Source of the DNA: Lycorma delicatula
Lineage: Eukaryota > Arthropoda > Insecta > Hemiptera > Fulgoridae
Direction of reading: 5' to 3'
NCBI RefSeq assembly: GCF_047948215.1
Contig: NC_134457.1
Coordinates: 16,528,626 to 16,592,625, forward strand
DNA: 64,000 nt
Each line of letters opens with the position of its first letter. The stretch's first letter is position 1. The notes beneath the pieces are model-generated. The model was not told the origin of the DNA and made no database searches. It worked only from the letters and a program-made list of their open reading frames with translations. Positions 1 through 13,069 of this stretch are shown here, in pieces. Made by a program: the position numbers and the translations under genes.

Positions 1-843
1 TATCAGATAAAATTACAAATAAATTACCTTACTTTTTTACTTAGTTTTGTTCAACAGAAATATATTTTCTCCACTGAAGAGGTAGCTTCCTGATCTCCTC
101 ATAAAAAAAGAAACAAGATATTTGCTCAAACAATGAATTGCGCACATAATGCTCAACTGTGGCATTGTCTTCGAATCTTTCCCCTCCAAAAGCTTCTTTC
201 ACCAAACCAAACATGTGTAAATCACATGCTGACAAGTCTGGATTGTACAATGGATGTTCAAGAGGTGTCCAATGAACTTTAGCAAGTTTATTACAAGTCT
301 GAGTTGCTGTATGTAGTCATGTGTTGTTGAGAAGGAGGACGTTGCAAATTGGTTTACAGCATCGTCTGTATGTGATAAGCAGCCCTGATGTCATCCAACA
401 ACTGGCAATAGTATGCCACATTTACCACACTTTGTTCATGCAGGAAATCAATCAGCAGCAAACCTTTTGAATCCCAAAACATAGTTGCCAGAACATTTCC
501 AGTTGATAAGTGTTTCTTGGCCTTGATCGGTACCTCCTCCCACTTTTCTCCAAACCATATTTCTTCTTATGTTTTCTGGGATGTAGTGGTAGACCTACAT
601 TTCATTATAGGTCACAATACAGTACAAAAATACCTTGCCTTCCTTCACAAAGTGATTCAGAAGTTGCCAATAAATGTCTTTCTGGACATTTCTCTGTGCC
701 CAGTGAGAAAACATGAAATCCACCTTGCCGATACTTTGCTGTATCCACATGTATCTGACAAGGTTATATGCACACTCCCAACACTTATACCCACTATTAC
801 TATACTATTACTAAAATTCCAGTTTATATTTGAATGACCCTCA
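1..843 (-). pseudogene. Mariner-like transposon remnant, left end outside the window
   Basis: Reading the minus strand from about 780 down to 41 gives decayed mariner transposase in order: a segment like LGYSKVSARW, an EKWEEVPIKAKKHLSTG stretch, MFWDSKGLLLIDFLHEQ, then PLYNPDLSACDLHMFG and VEHYVRN near the C-terminus (codons 1-69 of the piece at 250-41). Several stops and frame changes separate these pieces. The place where the second catalytic Asp (HDNA motif) is expected reads roughly NNT, so the enzyme is dead. The right end at 812-843 reads, on the minus strand, TGAGGGTCATTCAAATATAA, a typical terminal repeat start for this mariner group, next to a TA (844-845). I did not see the other terminal repeat before base 1. 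Family assignment is from recognised motifs, not a search. Confidence 0.8.
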
Positions 844-846
844 TAT

Positions 847-3800
847 AATTTAATTATAAAATTAAGACTACATTCAAAATATAATCAAAATTAAAAATAT
901 TTGATAGTTAGTTATTATGACTTTTTCAAATTTGAGGTCATAATTTTTCACATGAATCATGAAATCTTTCCTGATAAGACTTATCTTACCAGTTAGAACT
1001 TGTAAAACTACTAACATCTGAAAGTAGGGAATAACTTAATTTTGATTTTAAGTTAATTTACATCATATAAAATTAAATCTTTGTGAGTACGTTTTTCAAA
1101 ACAGTTTTTTAACAGTATCTCAGCATTTCATGTAAAGTTGAAAACAAATTAATCTGCAATCTGAATAGTGTCCATTATCCAGTTAGTTAGTCAGTCTGTG
1201 AATTATGTAAGAACAATAAAACTGATTCAAACAAAAACTGAGGATAAATTATAAACTTATCTTAATCCTGAATTAAATCTTGAAGGAAGATCTCTCAACT
1301 TTCTTTATGGATCCATTTTAGCAAAAAATTAATTAAAGATCTTTAAACATTTTTTTCATAGAAAAGCTTTTTTTAGAATTCTGACCAAATGATAAAAAAA
1401 AAGAAAGCAGTAATTTAGGAAGTTATAAATGACATAAACATATACAATAACAACATATAAACCAGAGTTATATGTCTGTGAAGGGTACTAAGTAAATTTG
1501 TTTATTTAAGTAAACAGGGACCAAACTGTTTTTATCTTTTATTGAAAAAGTTTGTGTGTCTTATAAATTTAAGCAATAATGTTTTTAAAGTTTATTCAGC
1601 ACCAATTCTTATAAAATATGTAGGAGGATGTATTTTAGATTTTAGGAGAAATCTAAAATCCATTTAGAAGAAAAGAAATGAAATATATTTTTGAGAACAT
1701 TATTGTAAAAATTAAAAGAAATAAAATAGGAGTGATATGTGAGAGTACAAATCCGAAATGTATTTAAGGGGTGTGAAATAAAAAACTGAGGAAGGCCTTA
1801 TCAAGGAGAAAGTCCATGAGATAAACAAGGAACAAGGTGATAAAGTAATATAAAAAGAGATAAAGAAGATATGCAATGACTTACAACAGAAAAGGACTGA
1901 CTTATGGAGTAATTGGAGGGAAGGTATTCATGGAAACTTCAACCTGGGTGTAATTAACAAGAAGTATTGTTAAATTTGAATAAACAATTAATTTTACAAT
2001 TATGTTAAATAATCATCATGCTACTGTAAAATACTGTACTATATACTCTAGTAGTTATTTTTTAGCAATACAGTTGAAGCTTTTTGTCAATATCGACTAA
2101 GAAAAATCCCAACACCATACGAAAAAGATCTACTATCAAATATACAAGTTAAAAGTCAGTAGATAAATTCTAAGGAAAATTTAAGATCTTGTACAAGATT
2201 ATAAACTACCCCAGAGGGATTGCTTTTCTCTTTCACCCTCCATCCATTTTCCTTATCCTAAGCCTTCTTTCACAATTTTTGGTTTTATGAGTGCAGGTAT
2301 GATCCTGATATACTCTATGTTGAGGATTTCAGAAGCTGAAGAGTAATGTAAGAACCTTAGTAAGGGTTTTAGCAACCATCAAGAAGATATATGCATGGTG
2401 CTTTGATAATTTAAAAATATTACAAAACTTTTGAAAAAAAAGACAATAACAATGTCTCATTTTCAAAATGCAGTATATTGTGTCAAAAAATACATAATGA
2501 TAATATCCAATAGGTAACATTCATACAGAATTACTGGAAAGGACAGCTACTTCAGAGAATATTTTTTCTCATAGGAAAAATGTATCTTACTCTTAAAACC
2601 AAAAAAAATAAACAAGGTCATATAGATTCAGTTCAAAAGAAGTTGATAAAAACAACACACAAGGGGTACATAAATTAACTGCAGTTATCAAATTAAAATT
2701 ACATTGTACAGACCAGGTGCACATTCAATCACAGTAACAAAGAATACACATACAAGCACTATACATAACAGGATTTACATTTACAAACCAGTTCATGGAA
2801 ACAAGATATAAAGAGCCAAGGCAACGTGGTGTAAATTTCTGATATTTAATAATTTTAAAATTTATCTTAAAATCAATAAAAATAAGGTAAGGGATTTTTT
2901 TTACACTGCAATGTTTTCTTAATTTTAATAAAAGTTACATTTTCTTGATGAATTATTTTCAATATTTTCTTTGTATTTAGCTTAGAGAAAAAATACCTTT
3001 TTATATATTAAAATTTGCAATTTTACTTTTACAGTACTGTAATCTGCAGTATGTATTCAACAATGTCAGTAGATTAAAGTAAACACATTTTACATTTCTT
3101 GTTGAATATTAGTGAAATTTTCATTCTACTTGGTACTAATAGTACCAAAACAAAAAAAAAACTTAAAATACATCATATATACTAATTGACCAAATAGTAA
3201 AGGTCTTTTTTGAAGAAGTATAAAACTGGTGCTGTCAATATCTATTATAATTTCTCTAAATATAATTACATTCTAGAAGCACCTTTTCATTTCTTTAGAA
3301 AATGAGTAATTTTTTCTCAAAATTTTTGCTGTATTTCATTGTTTTACTAGATGCATATTACAAATACTTTTATACTAATTTTGATTTAAAAAATTAAAAA
3401 AATTTTCACCTTTTTTGTAATAGTTTAGGGCTACATTTAATATTCATTAATATGTTGTACACCATATTAGGAAAAACATTTTATTTTTTTTAGATGGACA
3501 AAAAAACAGTATTTAATTAGCTTACAACCAAATAATAAAACAATCAAAGAATAGTTTAAAAATATGCTAGATCATGGGTACTGATATAAAACAGCTTCAT
3601 CATGAGTACTGATCAACAGCATTGATGAAAAAGTTTGAGACAAGAAATGAGATTTAACCAACTTTTAAACTGATCACTATTACGAATTCTTATGTATATT
3701 TAATTCTGGGAGCTACAGAATCATGGAAAAAGCACAGAGCAATGATGTAATTTCATAAAACAATAATGTAATATCAGAGAAACGCTTTCGGTGAGAATTC

Positions 3801-4154
3801 TGTAGCTAATATAATTATTAATCACCAAACTAGATCATATGAAAAGACAAAGACATTTCAATAAATGATTTTAATACAACTTTCTCCCTTTATAAGCCTA
3901 ATTTACTTTATTTAGTGAAATACTTCACTATATATATGTATATATATTTTTTGAATTATTCATGGGTGGATAATACATTGAAAATCCAATAAAATTTCTC
4001 ACTAATTAATAAATAAATAAATAAATTATATTTATTCACCTTGGCCATATATATCTAAGTTCAACTAAGCTATATCATGCATAATTTTTGTGAGCTAATA
4101 CAATACCATGCATAATCTCTGTGAGTTTACACTATTTAAAAAAAGTTAACTAAC
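847..4154. other. AT-rich stretch without a supported gene
   Basis: Very AT-rich sequence with many stops in all frames. I see no exon with paired splice sites, no recognisable transposon protein and no RNA gene. Short AT-rich tracts occur (for example around 3,930-3,950). Confidence 0.5.
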
Positions 4155-4273
4155 CTTCACTATTGATAGATTTGACGTCATATGATCCTTTTCGTACAGA
4201 AGGAACACTTCCATGAGAACAAATTGTAGGCTCATGAGGATTTTCTTGCATGTATATATAATGTGTTGCTTCA
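4155..4273 (-). CDS. Candidate internal exon of an unidentified gene
   Basis: A 119-nt stretch is bounded on the minus strand by TTATTTTCAG at its 5' side and GTTAGT at its 3' side. One frame is open throughout and reads like protein: EATHYIYMQENPHEP, then SVRKGSYDVKSINSE. The frame needs an incoming phase of 2 (one base of a split codon comes from this exon) and it leaves in phase 1. This does not fit the phase-1 exit of the NOL8-like exon at 9,166-8,942 unless an acceptor six bases further in is used, and the residues do not resemble the NOL8 C-terminus, so it more likely belongs to another gene whose other exons I could not find. It may also be a chance open stretch. Confidence 0.3.
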
Positions 4274-4754
4274 CTGAAAATAATTTGATCAATATGATTA
4301 AGAGTTCAAAAAAATTAAAATGTTTAAAATATTTTATTTAAAAAATTAAAATAGTACTTTAATTAAAATTAAAGTAACATTTAGTCAATGAATAAAAAAT
4401 ATTAATACAAAAATCTTTCATAAGAAACATTTTCCAGGAAACTTAAAAAAAAAACAGATTCTAGGGATTTCAAAGAAGTAATCGTAAAATATTTAAAATT
4501 ATCATGCAATATACAATTATAATTAATTATATGGTCACTATTACCATAAAAAAACCACAAATAAATAAAATATAACTTAATGAATATAAACATTTTTTTA
4601 ATTAAATTTTGACTAATTTTTTTACAAATTTATATAAGTAAATTTATTTAAATACTTTAATAATTCATTACAAAGCTAAACTACGGTTGTGAGGAAAAGG
4701 ATTCATCCACTGAACATTATATAACATCAATTAAAAATATCTAATATAATACTA

Positions 4755-6050
4755 GGTAATTCAAAAAGGACTTCACAACTTTAAAAGCATATAAACATTT
4801 ATTGAGAAAACTTACAGATTCGGTTAAGATGTCATTGCATAGAAAAACACATCAAGTTTGTCACTCAATATTCATTTTGGTTCGATATGGCTTCTATTTG
4901 TAATGTGTCATACAGTCCACCTGAAGTTGATTTCATTTCAGACTGTAGCCGGCAAGTTGGGCATTACCCCTGCAGCTATGACGTAATTCAAACTCTTAAC
5001 TCAACAAGATCAGCTGGCAAAGGTGGTACATAAACCAGATCTTAAATGAATTCCCACAAGAAAAATGTAACTGATTCAAATCTGGTGAGCAAGGTGGCCA
5101 TACAATTGGACTTTCATGACCAATCCACTGACCTGGGAATCGAGTATCAAGAAAATCTTGAACTTCTAGGATGTAGTGAGATGGTGCTCCTGCCTTGCTG
5201 GTATTAATGGCGTCCATCTTGGTCATCATCGTCTGAGGAATTAGAAAATTTTGAAGCATATCCAATACCATTATGATACCATTTATGGTTGTCTCCTGGA
5301 AGAAGAACAGTCCTAAAATCTTTATTTTCTTTGGACACAAAAAACGCTATCACGAATATGCTGCAAAGTTTCATGAGGGTTTTCGCTAGCCCATATGTGG
5401 CAGTTACAGGTATTCACCTTGCCGCTGATGTAAAACGTTGATTCATCACTAAAAATTATATTGTTGTCTGCAATTCTATCCATCATTTCCACACAAAACT
5501 GCAGTCAAGCAGTTTTGTCATCATCAGCAACGTGTTGAACCATGGTTAGTTTGTATAGCTTCAAATGCAATCATTTACATAAAATTTGCCAAACAGTCGT
5601 TTCTGGTATCGCAGTCTCACATGACACACGTCAAGTTGATTTCTTCAGATTACGTAAAAAGCTTTCTCTGAGTTGTTCCACAACAGTTTCAGGTATGTGT
5701 GGGCATCCTGGTGATTTTGTATGTTTAACAGAACAACTTGTCTCAATGAAGGTTTGGTGCCAAGAGTAAATTGTATGCCTACTTACTAGAAGGCTCCATT
5801 ACTATACTCACTATGAAAATTACATACAAATGCAGTGAGTGACTACAGACCGTGACATCAAAATACAGTGAGCATGTTCTGCACCAGTAAGTGTATCCAT
5901 TTTTAACAAAACTGGTGGCAGCGCTGGTTGCCTAATTAGACTTTTGACTGTGCGAGTCAAAACTTGATGTGTTTTGCTAAGAAATGAGACCTCAACTGAA
6001 TTTGTAAGTTATCTAAGTATATTTTTATATGCTTTTAAATCACCCGGCAC
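4755..6050 (-). pseudogene. Decayed Tc1/mariner-superfamily transposon with inverted ends
   Basis: The ends are imperfect inverted repeats: the left end from 4,755 carries TTTAAAAGCATATAAACATT, and the right end near 6,000-6,050 carries the matching inverted ATGCTTTTAAAT. The minus strand encodes broken transposase in order: KSPGCPHIPETVVEQLRE (helix-turn-helix linker), ATPETT-like VWQIL, DNNIIFSDESTFYISGKVN with the first catalytic Asp in FSDEST, HIWASENPHETLQHIRDS, FFQETTINGIIMVLDML, then GAPSHYILEVQDFLDTRFPG and WPPCSPDL. The motif order is that of insect Tc1/mariner-type transposases whose first catalytic motif is FSDEST. Where a Gln-Asp-Gly is expected, the sequence reads KAGAPSHY, so the second Asp is missing, and the third (after SPDL) is lost too. 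At least four stops or shifts are present. Confidence 0.78.
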
Positions 6051-7217
6051 TTTGCACATTTTTTTGTGTACACAACCTTTTACTCAACTTGTTATCTATA
6101 TTGATTTGGCCACCAAAAATGATGAGAATCTTATGAAATAATTTTTAATTTGGTTGTTGTGACTATTGGTTTTAATACTTGGAAGTGTATTTATAATTAA
6201 TAGTTTCATATATTGGGTTATTCATAAGTTAATGATAAATTTCAAATAGTGACCATTTAGAAATTATTTACTCATTTATTCACTCAAAACACATATGGAC
6301 AATAATAAATAATTTTTTTATAATGATGAGGAAAAGAAAGCTATAACCTTGCTAAGGATTGAACCAAGGAAAAACTGAATAAGAAGGCAGAATTTTACCG
6401 TTATGCCAACTAACTAGCTTACCTGTAATATGAGAAAATGTTAAACCTTGTATTAAAATGAAATCAAACATTTAAAATTACTGTTGGGAAACAGCACATA
6501 CGTAGTTGCCATGGTATCTCTGCTAAATGGTAATAGTTATAAAGATGACATTGACACACAACCCACACATTCAACAATTTGTAATATGCAGAGTACCCCA
6601 AAATATGTAGATAAACTTAGGGAGTAAATTGCTCATGTCAACATAATAAAGAAAGTTCCAGTAACCATCTTCAGGTGATGATCAGTTTTCCAACTGGTAG
6701 TCATTTTGTTTTTGCAATAAAAAATTTATATCTCAAGAACAGATTGAAATAGTTTGATAAAATTTGGTATGAATAAGTGTTGAAATCACCATTTTCAGCA
6801 AAAAGACTCAAAATTTTGAGACAAGACAAATTTCAAAATGGCATCTATTAATTTTTAAAACAATAATACCTCTTTATTTTTAATTTTGTTTTATTAGAAA
6901 CATCTTAGGTGTATCATTATGGACAAAGTGATAGCTAATTTGTTTAAATGTGTAAAAACAACAATGGTGGTAATAATATTAATTATTCTGTATTCCAGGA
7001 TAGTGAATACAATTCCTGTAACTCGAAATTTATTCTAATTCCCGGCCGTATTGTATTACGTTATGTGGAAACGTAATTCCTTTAATTCAAACAAAAATCC
7101 TGTAAGTCGAAGAAAAAAATTTGATTAGTTTATTACAAAAAAATAAAATAAAAAACCCAGTTCAACATTGAACCTGCAATACCGATATTATTTTCAGTTC
7201 ACAAACATGAAATGTGA
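6051..7217. other. AT-rich stretch without a supported gene
   Basis: No reading frame, exon or transposon protein recognised. A segment near 6,700-6,860 resembles the anonymous repeat-type text seen again near 9,780-9,900 (phrases like AAATTTGGTA), so it may be old repeat DNA. Confidence 0.4.
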
Positions 7218-7223
7218 TTTATT
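7218..7223 (-). promoter_or_regulatory. Possible poly(A) signal of the NOL8-like gene
   Basis: AATAAA on the minus strand, 14 bases after the TGA that closes the candidate last exon at 7,421-7,238. Such hexamers are common by chance in DNA this AT-rich. Confidence 0.3.
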
Positions 7224-7237
7224 TCCTGAAGAATGAA

Positions 7238-7421
7238 TCAACATAAGTAAAGAAGGAAGCGAATTTTTTTTTTCTCTTTTTTCCTTCCGATTATTCTCTT
7301 TAATTTATTATACTCTTCATTGTTTTTTAAACTTTCTAGCTGATTACTATCCTTACTTTGTAAGTATGTTGTATGTTTAAAGAGTGAAGGAGAATAACTT
7401 TTTTAAAGAGAATAAAGTACT
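7238..7421 (-). CDS. Possible terminal exon of the NOL8-like gene
   Basis: On the minus strand a TACTAAC branch-point-like motif is followed about 50 bases later by CCATAG and then a stretch that accepts the phase-1 exit of the exon at 9,166-8,942. It starts EYFILFKK. If a run of six A is one base short, the frame continues as SYSPSLFKHTTYLQ, then ESLKNNEEYNKLKRIIG and a strongly basic RKKEKKKIR before TGA, with AATAAA just after. A short lysine-rich tail is what vertebrate NOL8 has at its end. The frame break and the lack of a pyrimidine tract directly before the acceptor make this tentative. Confidence 0.3.
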
Positions 7422-8941
7422 CTATGGTCTATGCCACAAGGACTAGTCCTTACATTAAAATAAAGGAAATGTTAGTATTTTATACAATAGATATGTCATT
7501 ACATGAATGACAACTTCCTCCTAATAGCTGAATTAAAGATAATACACTAATATAATTTTATTACTGTGTTATTTTTAAATATGTTATTAAATTTTATTTA
7601 ATCAATATTTATTCCAATAACTAAGTTTTTAAGAATGATCTTTTACAAGTTCATATAAAAATTTTTATAAAAAGGCCTAAAATTTTAATTAAAAAAAATG
7701 AGAAGAATGAAAATAAAGAAGTTAGTTTCTATTCTTTCTCTGCACCTAATTTTACTGGTGGTCCATGGCAATGATGCCAATTTATTTTATCACATTATTT
7801 ATTTATTTTTATCTTTTCACTACTAAATTTAATTTTGATTTTGTTTAATTTAATGTCTCAAAACTTACAAAAAAAAAAAAAAACTTTATGAGGATCATTT
7901 TAATACTTTAATGTATTTTAATTAAGATAATTTAAAATGCACGCACACTTTTTAACTACAGGAATAATATGAACACTTCTCCAAACAGAAATTTTATAAA
8001 AACAAACAAATCTGTCATTACTCATTTCAAGAATTTAATTTCTCATTACATTATTCATAATAACAAAGAATGTTCTTTATCCATAACTCATCCAAACAAG
8101 GAAAAGCAAACACAATGTTGTTAGTGCCTCCAAAAGTATATTAAAGATAGTATGAAATGTTTTCAATATGGTGACTAACAAAGAGATAAATACCTCCCAA
8201 ACTTAAATAGATATTACACATATTTAAATAAATTTAATTAAAAATATTAAAATTATGGAGTTATATATATATATATATACCATCTCTCTCACACAGAAAT
8301 ATAATCTCTGTGGCTGCCAGCATGCAATTAGTTAAACTGTTTATTTTTTTAAATTGGCAATATTTTTCTAAAATTTACAATCTATACTTTCACATATATA
8401 TTTTTACATTACAATCTATAAAAGTTACTTTAACAATTTTACAGATATATTTGCAAATTCTAGATAATTTGTTATGCAAGGCTCAATGACTTCACTGTAC
8501 CCTGACTTTGATCAGAAATAAGCCTCAAGATAACCTATAAAAGTTTTTATAATCTTGTTTGCCTGAAGTATTAACATCTTACACAACTACATGGATGGCA
8601 GCCTCTCAGATTAAAGATCTAATTTACAAAACTTCTCAATTTCTTAAGTCACAGATAAATGAGTAATACAGAATCTATTATTGGAAGGCATAGGTTCATT
8701 GCAGCATGATGTCAAGACTATACCAGACATGGTTGTTAAACGTTTTGATCCCTAACCCTTTTGTGTAACCTTTAATGTTATAACATAAAATAAAATGAGT
8801 AAAATATTAAGAACTTAAAATAAATAAGAAATTTTAATACAATTACCCAGTAATAACAATTAACGCAATCAGAATTAATTTTCATTAGTCCAACTACGTC
8901 TACTATTAAAATATTTATAAATAAAAATAAATATGAATTAC

Positions 8942-9166
8942 CTTTGAATCTAGGATCACTAATTTTATAGAAGAAATTTTCATGCCATAAACTGCCTGTT
9001 TTGATCACCTCTTTATGTTCATCTAATTTTGGCGTGTCTTGTTCAGCACTAAAATCACCTCCAAATCTATCATCAATGAAATTATTGTAAGGTGCATTCT
9101 TTTTCTTTGAATTAAGATTTGCATTTTTAAAACCATCTTTTTCTTCTTTTTTCTGTAAAGTCTGCT
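8942..9166 (-). CDS. NOL8: NOL8-like gene, exon 6 (C-terminal region)
   Basis: Exon of 225 nt bounded by TATATTTTAG upstream and GTAATT downstream on the minus strand. It takes a phase-1 codon (G from exon 5 plus AG) and leaves in phase 1. It reads EQTLQKKEEKDG, a lysine- and asparagine-rich middle, DDRFGGDFSAEQDTPKLDEH, then SLWHENFFYKISDPRFKG. The last part matches the FFFFSKNDERL-type element close to the end of vertebrate NOL8, as I remember that protein. The 8,778-8,941 continuation of the same frame is hydrophobic intron read-through and should not be included. Confidence 0.75.
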
Positions 9167-11197
9167 CTAAAATATAAGATACACTCAATTTATTAAGAGC
9201 ATCAAAGGAAAAAAATTTAATAAACATCATCTTTCAACAGACGGCATGATTTATTATTACTCAATATCTATTAAACAATCAAAGCATGACCATACTTGAT
9301 TTTCACCAAAGAATTAAAGAATTCAAATTATAAAAATAATATATGTACCGATCACTTTCATACTAGTATTTCTATATATATTTAGTAAGTACATTTTTAC
9401 TTTCCTGGATCTAGCTTCATTGTTGCTATAAAGGGATAGTAACCAGTAGAAGGAATATTCCAGTACAATGGAATGATAAAAAATTTTGAATTTGGTTTTT
9501 TTGCAAACGTCACTGTTTCATGACTCCCTGAGTTCAAAAAAAACAAAATAAAACTATAGAAATTTCCAGAAGAAATATATATGAATGTGTATTAATTTGT
9601 ATTTTGAACTTCTCTGAACAAATATTATTTGAGAATGGCTTTTATGTAATTTCTGCCATTTTGAATTTGTGACTTTTTTTATAGTAGTCTTAGAAAACTG
9701 AGCTTTAGTACAATGAAAGTACTTTTTAATTTATTTAAAGTTTTAGTTTTTAAGTAAACTGGAATTACATATGGGAGGATATTCAACATTATTTCTAAAC
9801 AATTTTCACCTCGTATTTCAGAAACCTATTAACTAAAATAGTTGAAATTTGGTACAAATATTGCAGTATACATAAAACCCACTTTTAGCCTGATTTTTGA
9901 CCACATGGGGCCAAGAGGCATCACATAACTATATATATATTTTTTTTGTTTTATTTTCCCTACAAGATCAGGACATCAAAATAAACAAAAACGTTTATAT
10001 GGACAAATCCTCTGTTTTGCTTCATTCTCCATACCTGCCATTTAAAAAGATTTTTCCCCTTGGTAGCAGCTATATGGAGTGTTCTGGAAAGGTGTCAGCC
10101 AAATTTAGGGTACTGATTCAGGGCATCAAAAATGCTCTTACTTGCTTCTTTTTCAATCTGTCCACCATTTAGTGTTTTTTCAAAAAAATTTATATCTAAA
10201 AACAGACTGAGATATAAACAAGTATCAAAAGAGCTGATTCAGCTGTCTGTCTTGGTTCCATCTGGGGCATCTTGTGGTAGGTAACAGGGTAACCACTTCT
10301 CTATTGGAACTTAATGGGTTAGTGACTAGAAAATGTACCTGTAAAATTATTGGAATCAAATCAGCTAAACGTTTTCCAATTGGGTTGCAAAAAATTATAA
10401 ACTAGTGGCTGCTGGATAATGTCAGTCAGGCCTCTATTCCTAATCAAACCATTAAGGGCAACTGGGATGTATTTAATTTCAAAATGCATTTGATTTAAAG
10501 TGATTGATATTACAATCTAATAGGTAAAATTGTAGAATTAAAACCACCTCTTTAACCTCACAATGCTGTTCCAATCCAGTATGGATGTATTATTTTTCAC
10601 ATTCATCATGGTAATGCTGGCACTGTGGAAAAATCGGGAAGCAACAAACCTTCCTGTATCTTGAAACCTTATTAATAATTGCATTTGATTTAGCTTGGGC
10701 TGCTAAATATCCAGACTATGGAGTACAATGACTATCCTTATTATTAATAAATTTCTCTCTTATTAATGATTTAAAATTATCTTATGGCTATGTGCAACCA
10801 ATAAGAGTAGTCTGCTTACTAAATAAAAATATAAATATAAAAAAAATTAAAAAATGATTAAAAGTAATCTGATATATTAAAACAAAGAACTATAAAAATA
10901 ATGTACTCACACATATACATATATATATATATTTTTTTCTAAAATTGATCCTTTCAGGAATCATATTCCTCTGCACTATACAAATTATAGTAATCCGATC
11001 AATACAAGTACAGAATTAATAAAATAAAATAGGATGACACCTACCTTATTCCATAATCCAAGCAAGAGCGCTTTCGCGAGTACCTCACAAAATATATAGA
11101 GCTACTATGAAATATATATAAATCAACAAAACAAAAAATATATAAGACAGCAACTACGAAATATATACAGAGCAACTGGTGATGCGAGATACTCACG

Positions 11198-11199
<2 letters not shown>
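9167..11199. other. Intron-like sequence with unclassified repeat text
   Basis: Lies between exons 5 and 6 of the NOL8-like gene. No exon found. Segments near 9,470-9,560, 9,780-9,920 and 10,200-10,700 have a less AT-rich, repeat-like composition but no recognisable protein. Confidence 0.4.

Positions 11200-11249
<50 letters not shown>
11200..11249. repeat. (TA)n microsatellite
   Basis: About 25 TA units in a row. The long Tyr-Ile runs translated here are not protein. Confidence 0.97.
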
Positions 11250-11255
<6 letters not shown>

Positions 11256-11329
11256 GCAGTACTGTCTTTGTATTGTAGTCTGTCGTTTCTTGGTATGCAA
11301 TAACATTTTTATAATGGCTTTTCGTAGGT

Positions 11330-12080
11330 TTAAATACACACACAGAATAATGAAGAAAGGATATCTGCCACAACAAATAAAACCTTTTAGTGAATGGATT
11401 GCAATGAAAATCTCAGTGTCAGTAAACAGCATTTCCACGAGTTTTAGCTTGTTACTTGAAAAAGTAAGATTTTTAAAGCTTGAAATACTTAAGCTGCTTT
11501 AATGGTGTCACCATAATTTTATTTGTGAAATGAAGAAATACAAAATGAATGATGCTTCAACATGATCCACGACATCCGTAACAATTAGATGATTGTCAAC
11601 CAGATGTAAAAGTTGTCTATTTGCCTCCTAAAATAATTTCCATGCTATAGTTTATTGTAAAGGTGTGGTAATGTCATTAAAAAAGCATTACCTGGACTGC
11701 TCATTCAAGAAAGCAATCAAACAAGAAATGAAAAAAAATTTTATCAACATTTAAAGAATTCGGAAACAACATTTATGATATCACAGAAAAAAAACCTGCT
11801 GCTGTGTCTAAAATAAAATTATTGAATGTGAACAACAATGTGTACCTATATTTTACTGTGAAATATCCTTATATTTTTTCAAAAATGAAATTGCAAAAGC
11901 CATTGTTGAGGACAATGAAGTAGTAATAAACTACATTTTAGATCCAGAAAGCCAAATAAATCTATAACTGGATACTAAATAACCATAAGCTATTTGAATC
12001 ATTCACAATAACTAAGAAATTAGTAGTTAAAAGAATAAGGCTCAAGAAGAAGGACCACATAATGATGAAAATGTGGAACG
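11330..12080 (+). pseudogene. Tigger/pogo-like (DDE_1) transposase remnant
   Basis: The plus strand has scattered matches, in order, to CENP-B/Tigger type transposases. Near 11,355 it reads KKGYLPQQI, where the family has a GYSPQQVFN-type motif before the first catalytic Asp. Near 11,575-11,640 it reads QLDDCQPDVKVVYLPPK, corresponding to the NVEVVYLPPNTTSL block. After a frame change it reads KGVVMSLKKHYLDCSFKKAI, corresponding to the DQGVIATFK block, with the DQ lost. Many stops. No terminal repeats identified. Family call is moderate. Confidence 0.5.
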
Positions 12081-13069
12081 AGAATCAGTTTTATGGAAAA
12101 GTCAATAGCTTGTTTCTAAACTCCAGACAAATTTTAATAACAGATTTGCTAGAGTTACACTAGTCATTTATTATGCCCTTATATGATGCAAAATATAAGA
12201 ATGACTTATTAAAAGTTATAAAACAATAAAAAATAACCCACAAAACTTTGATTAAACAGTTTATTGTCTGGTAGAATATCAAAGAAACAAATAAATCATG
12301 GAGGAGCTCTAGTGCCAACAACATCCAAGAAATGAGCTGAGTAAACATAAAATATGAAAAATCTAAAATAAGACATTTTAAATAAATTATATATATTTAA
12401 GCCAAAATGTTCAGGATTTTTCTTTTTTTAAAGAATAAATTAAATTTTTAGAATCTAATTGCACTTTAATTTGATGTTTCAAACATTACCAGTCCTCTAT
12501 AAATTTTTTATTTAGAACCTTTTGACATACAAAAGCAATAAGCTGGTAATTCATTTTTTCAATCCACAGTTACATGGAGGTGATCAGGAAGCAGGTTATC
12601 ACTTTTTTACAATTTTGCACCAGTACACTATCACACAAAGTCCAAAATTTCTTTGATAACTAATTCCAGATTGAAAGAATAAATCTTTATTTTTACATTA
12701 CTTTCTAATTTCATTAAGCTAAACAACTGAATTACTTGCACAGCTGAAGATGTGATACTGAACACATTAAACTAAGTTTGGAAAGAAATATATTGCAGGT
12801 GGAATAACATTTAAATTAACATTTTTACACTAATATCTATGTGGTTTTTGTTGAACATACATATTTAAATGTGTACAAGCCAAATCAAGGCTAATCCGTT
12901 AAAAACAGAACTATTTCTGTTTATCTGAATTTGTTTATTAAACAAAGGGAAGTTAAAAGATAGATGACAACCTACCAGATAGGAAGGGGTTATGAAAAAA
13001 CAAAAAATAACTTTAAAATCACTTAGGAAATTTATAATCAGTAATGAACTATTATTAATTAATATTTAC
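12081..13069. other. Intron-like sequence, nothing recognised
   Basis: AT-rich and stop-rich on both strands, downstream of exon 5 of the NOL8-like gene. No exon or transposon protein seen. Confidence 0.4.

Noticed and set aside
517..837. 106-codon plus-strand frame
   Set aside because: Antisense of the mariner remnant on the minus strand.
8778..9230. A 150-codon frame as one complete small gene
   Set aside because: Its first and last thirds are hydrophobic AT-rich read-through; the middle is an exon with proper splice borders in phase with exon 5.
11041..11502. Frames of 81-111 codons with long Tyr-Ile runs on both strands
   Set aside because: They are translations of the (TA)n microsatellite; only the KKGYLPQQI part on the plus strand was kept as a Tigger-like trace.
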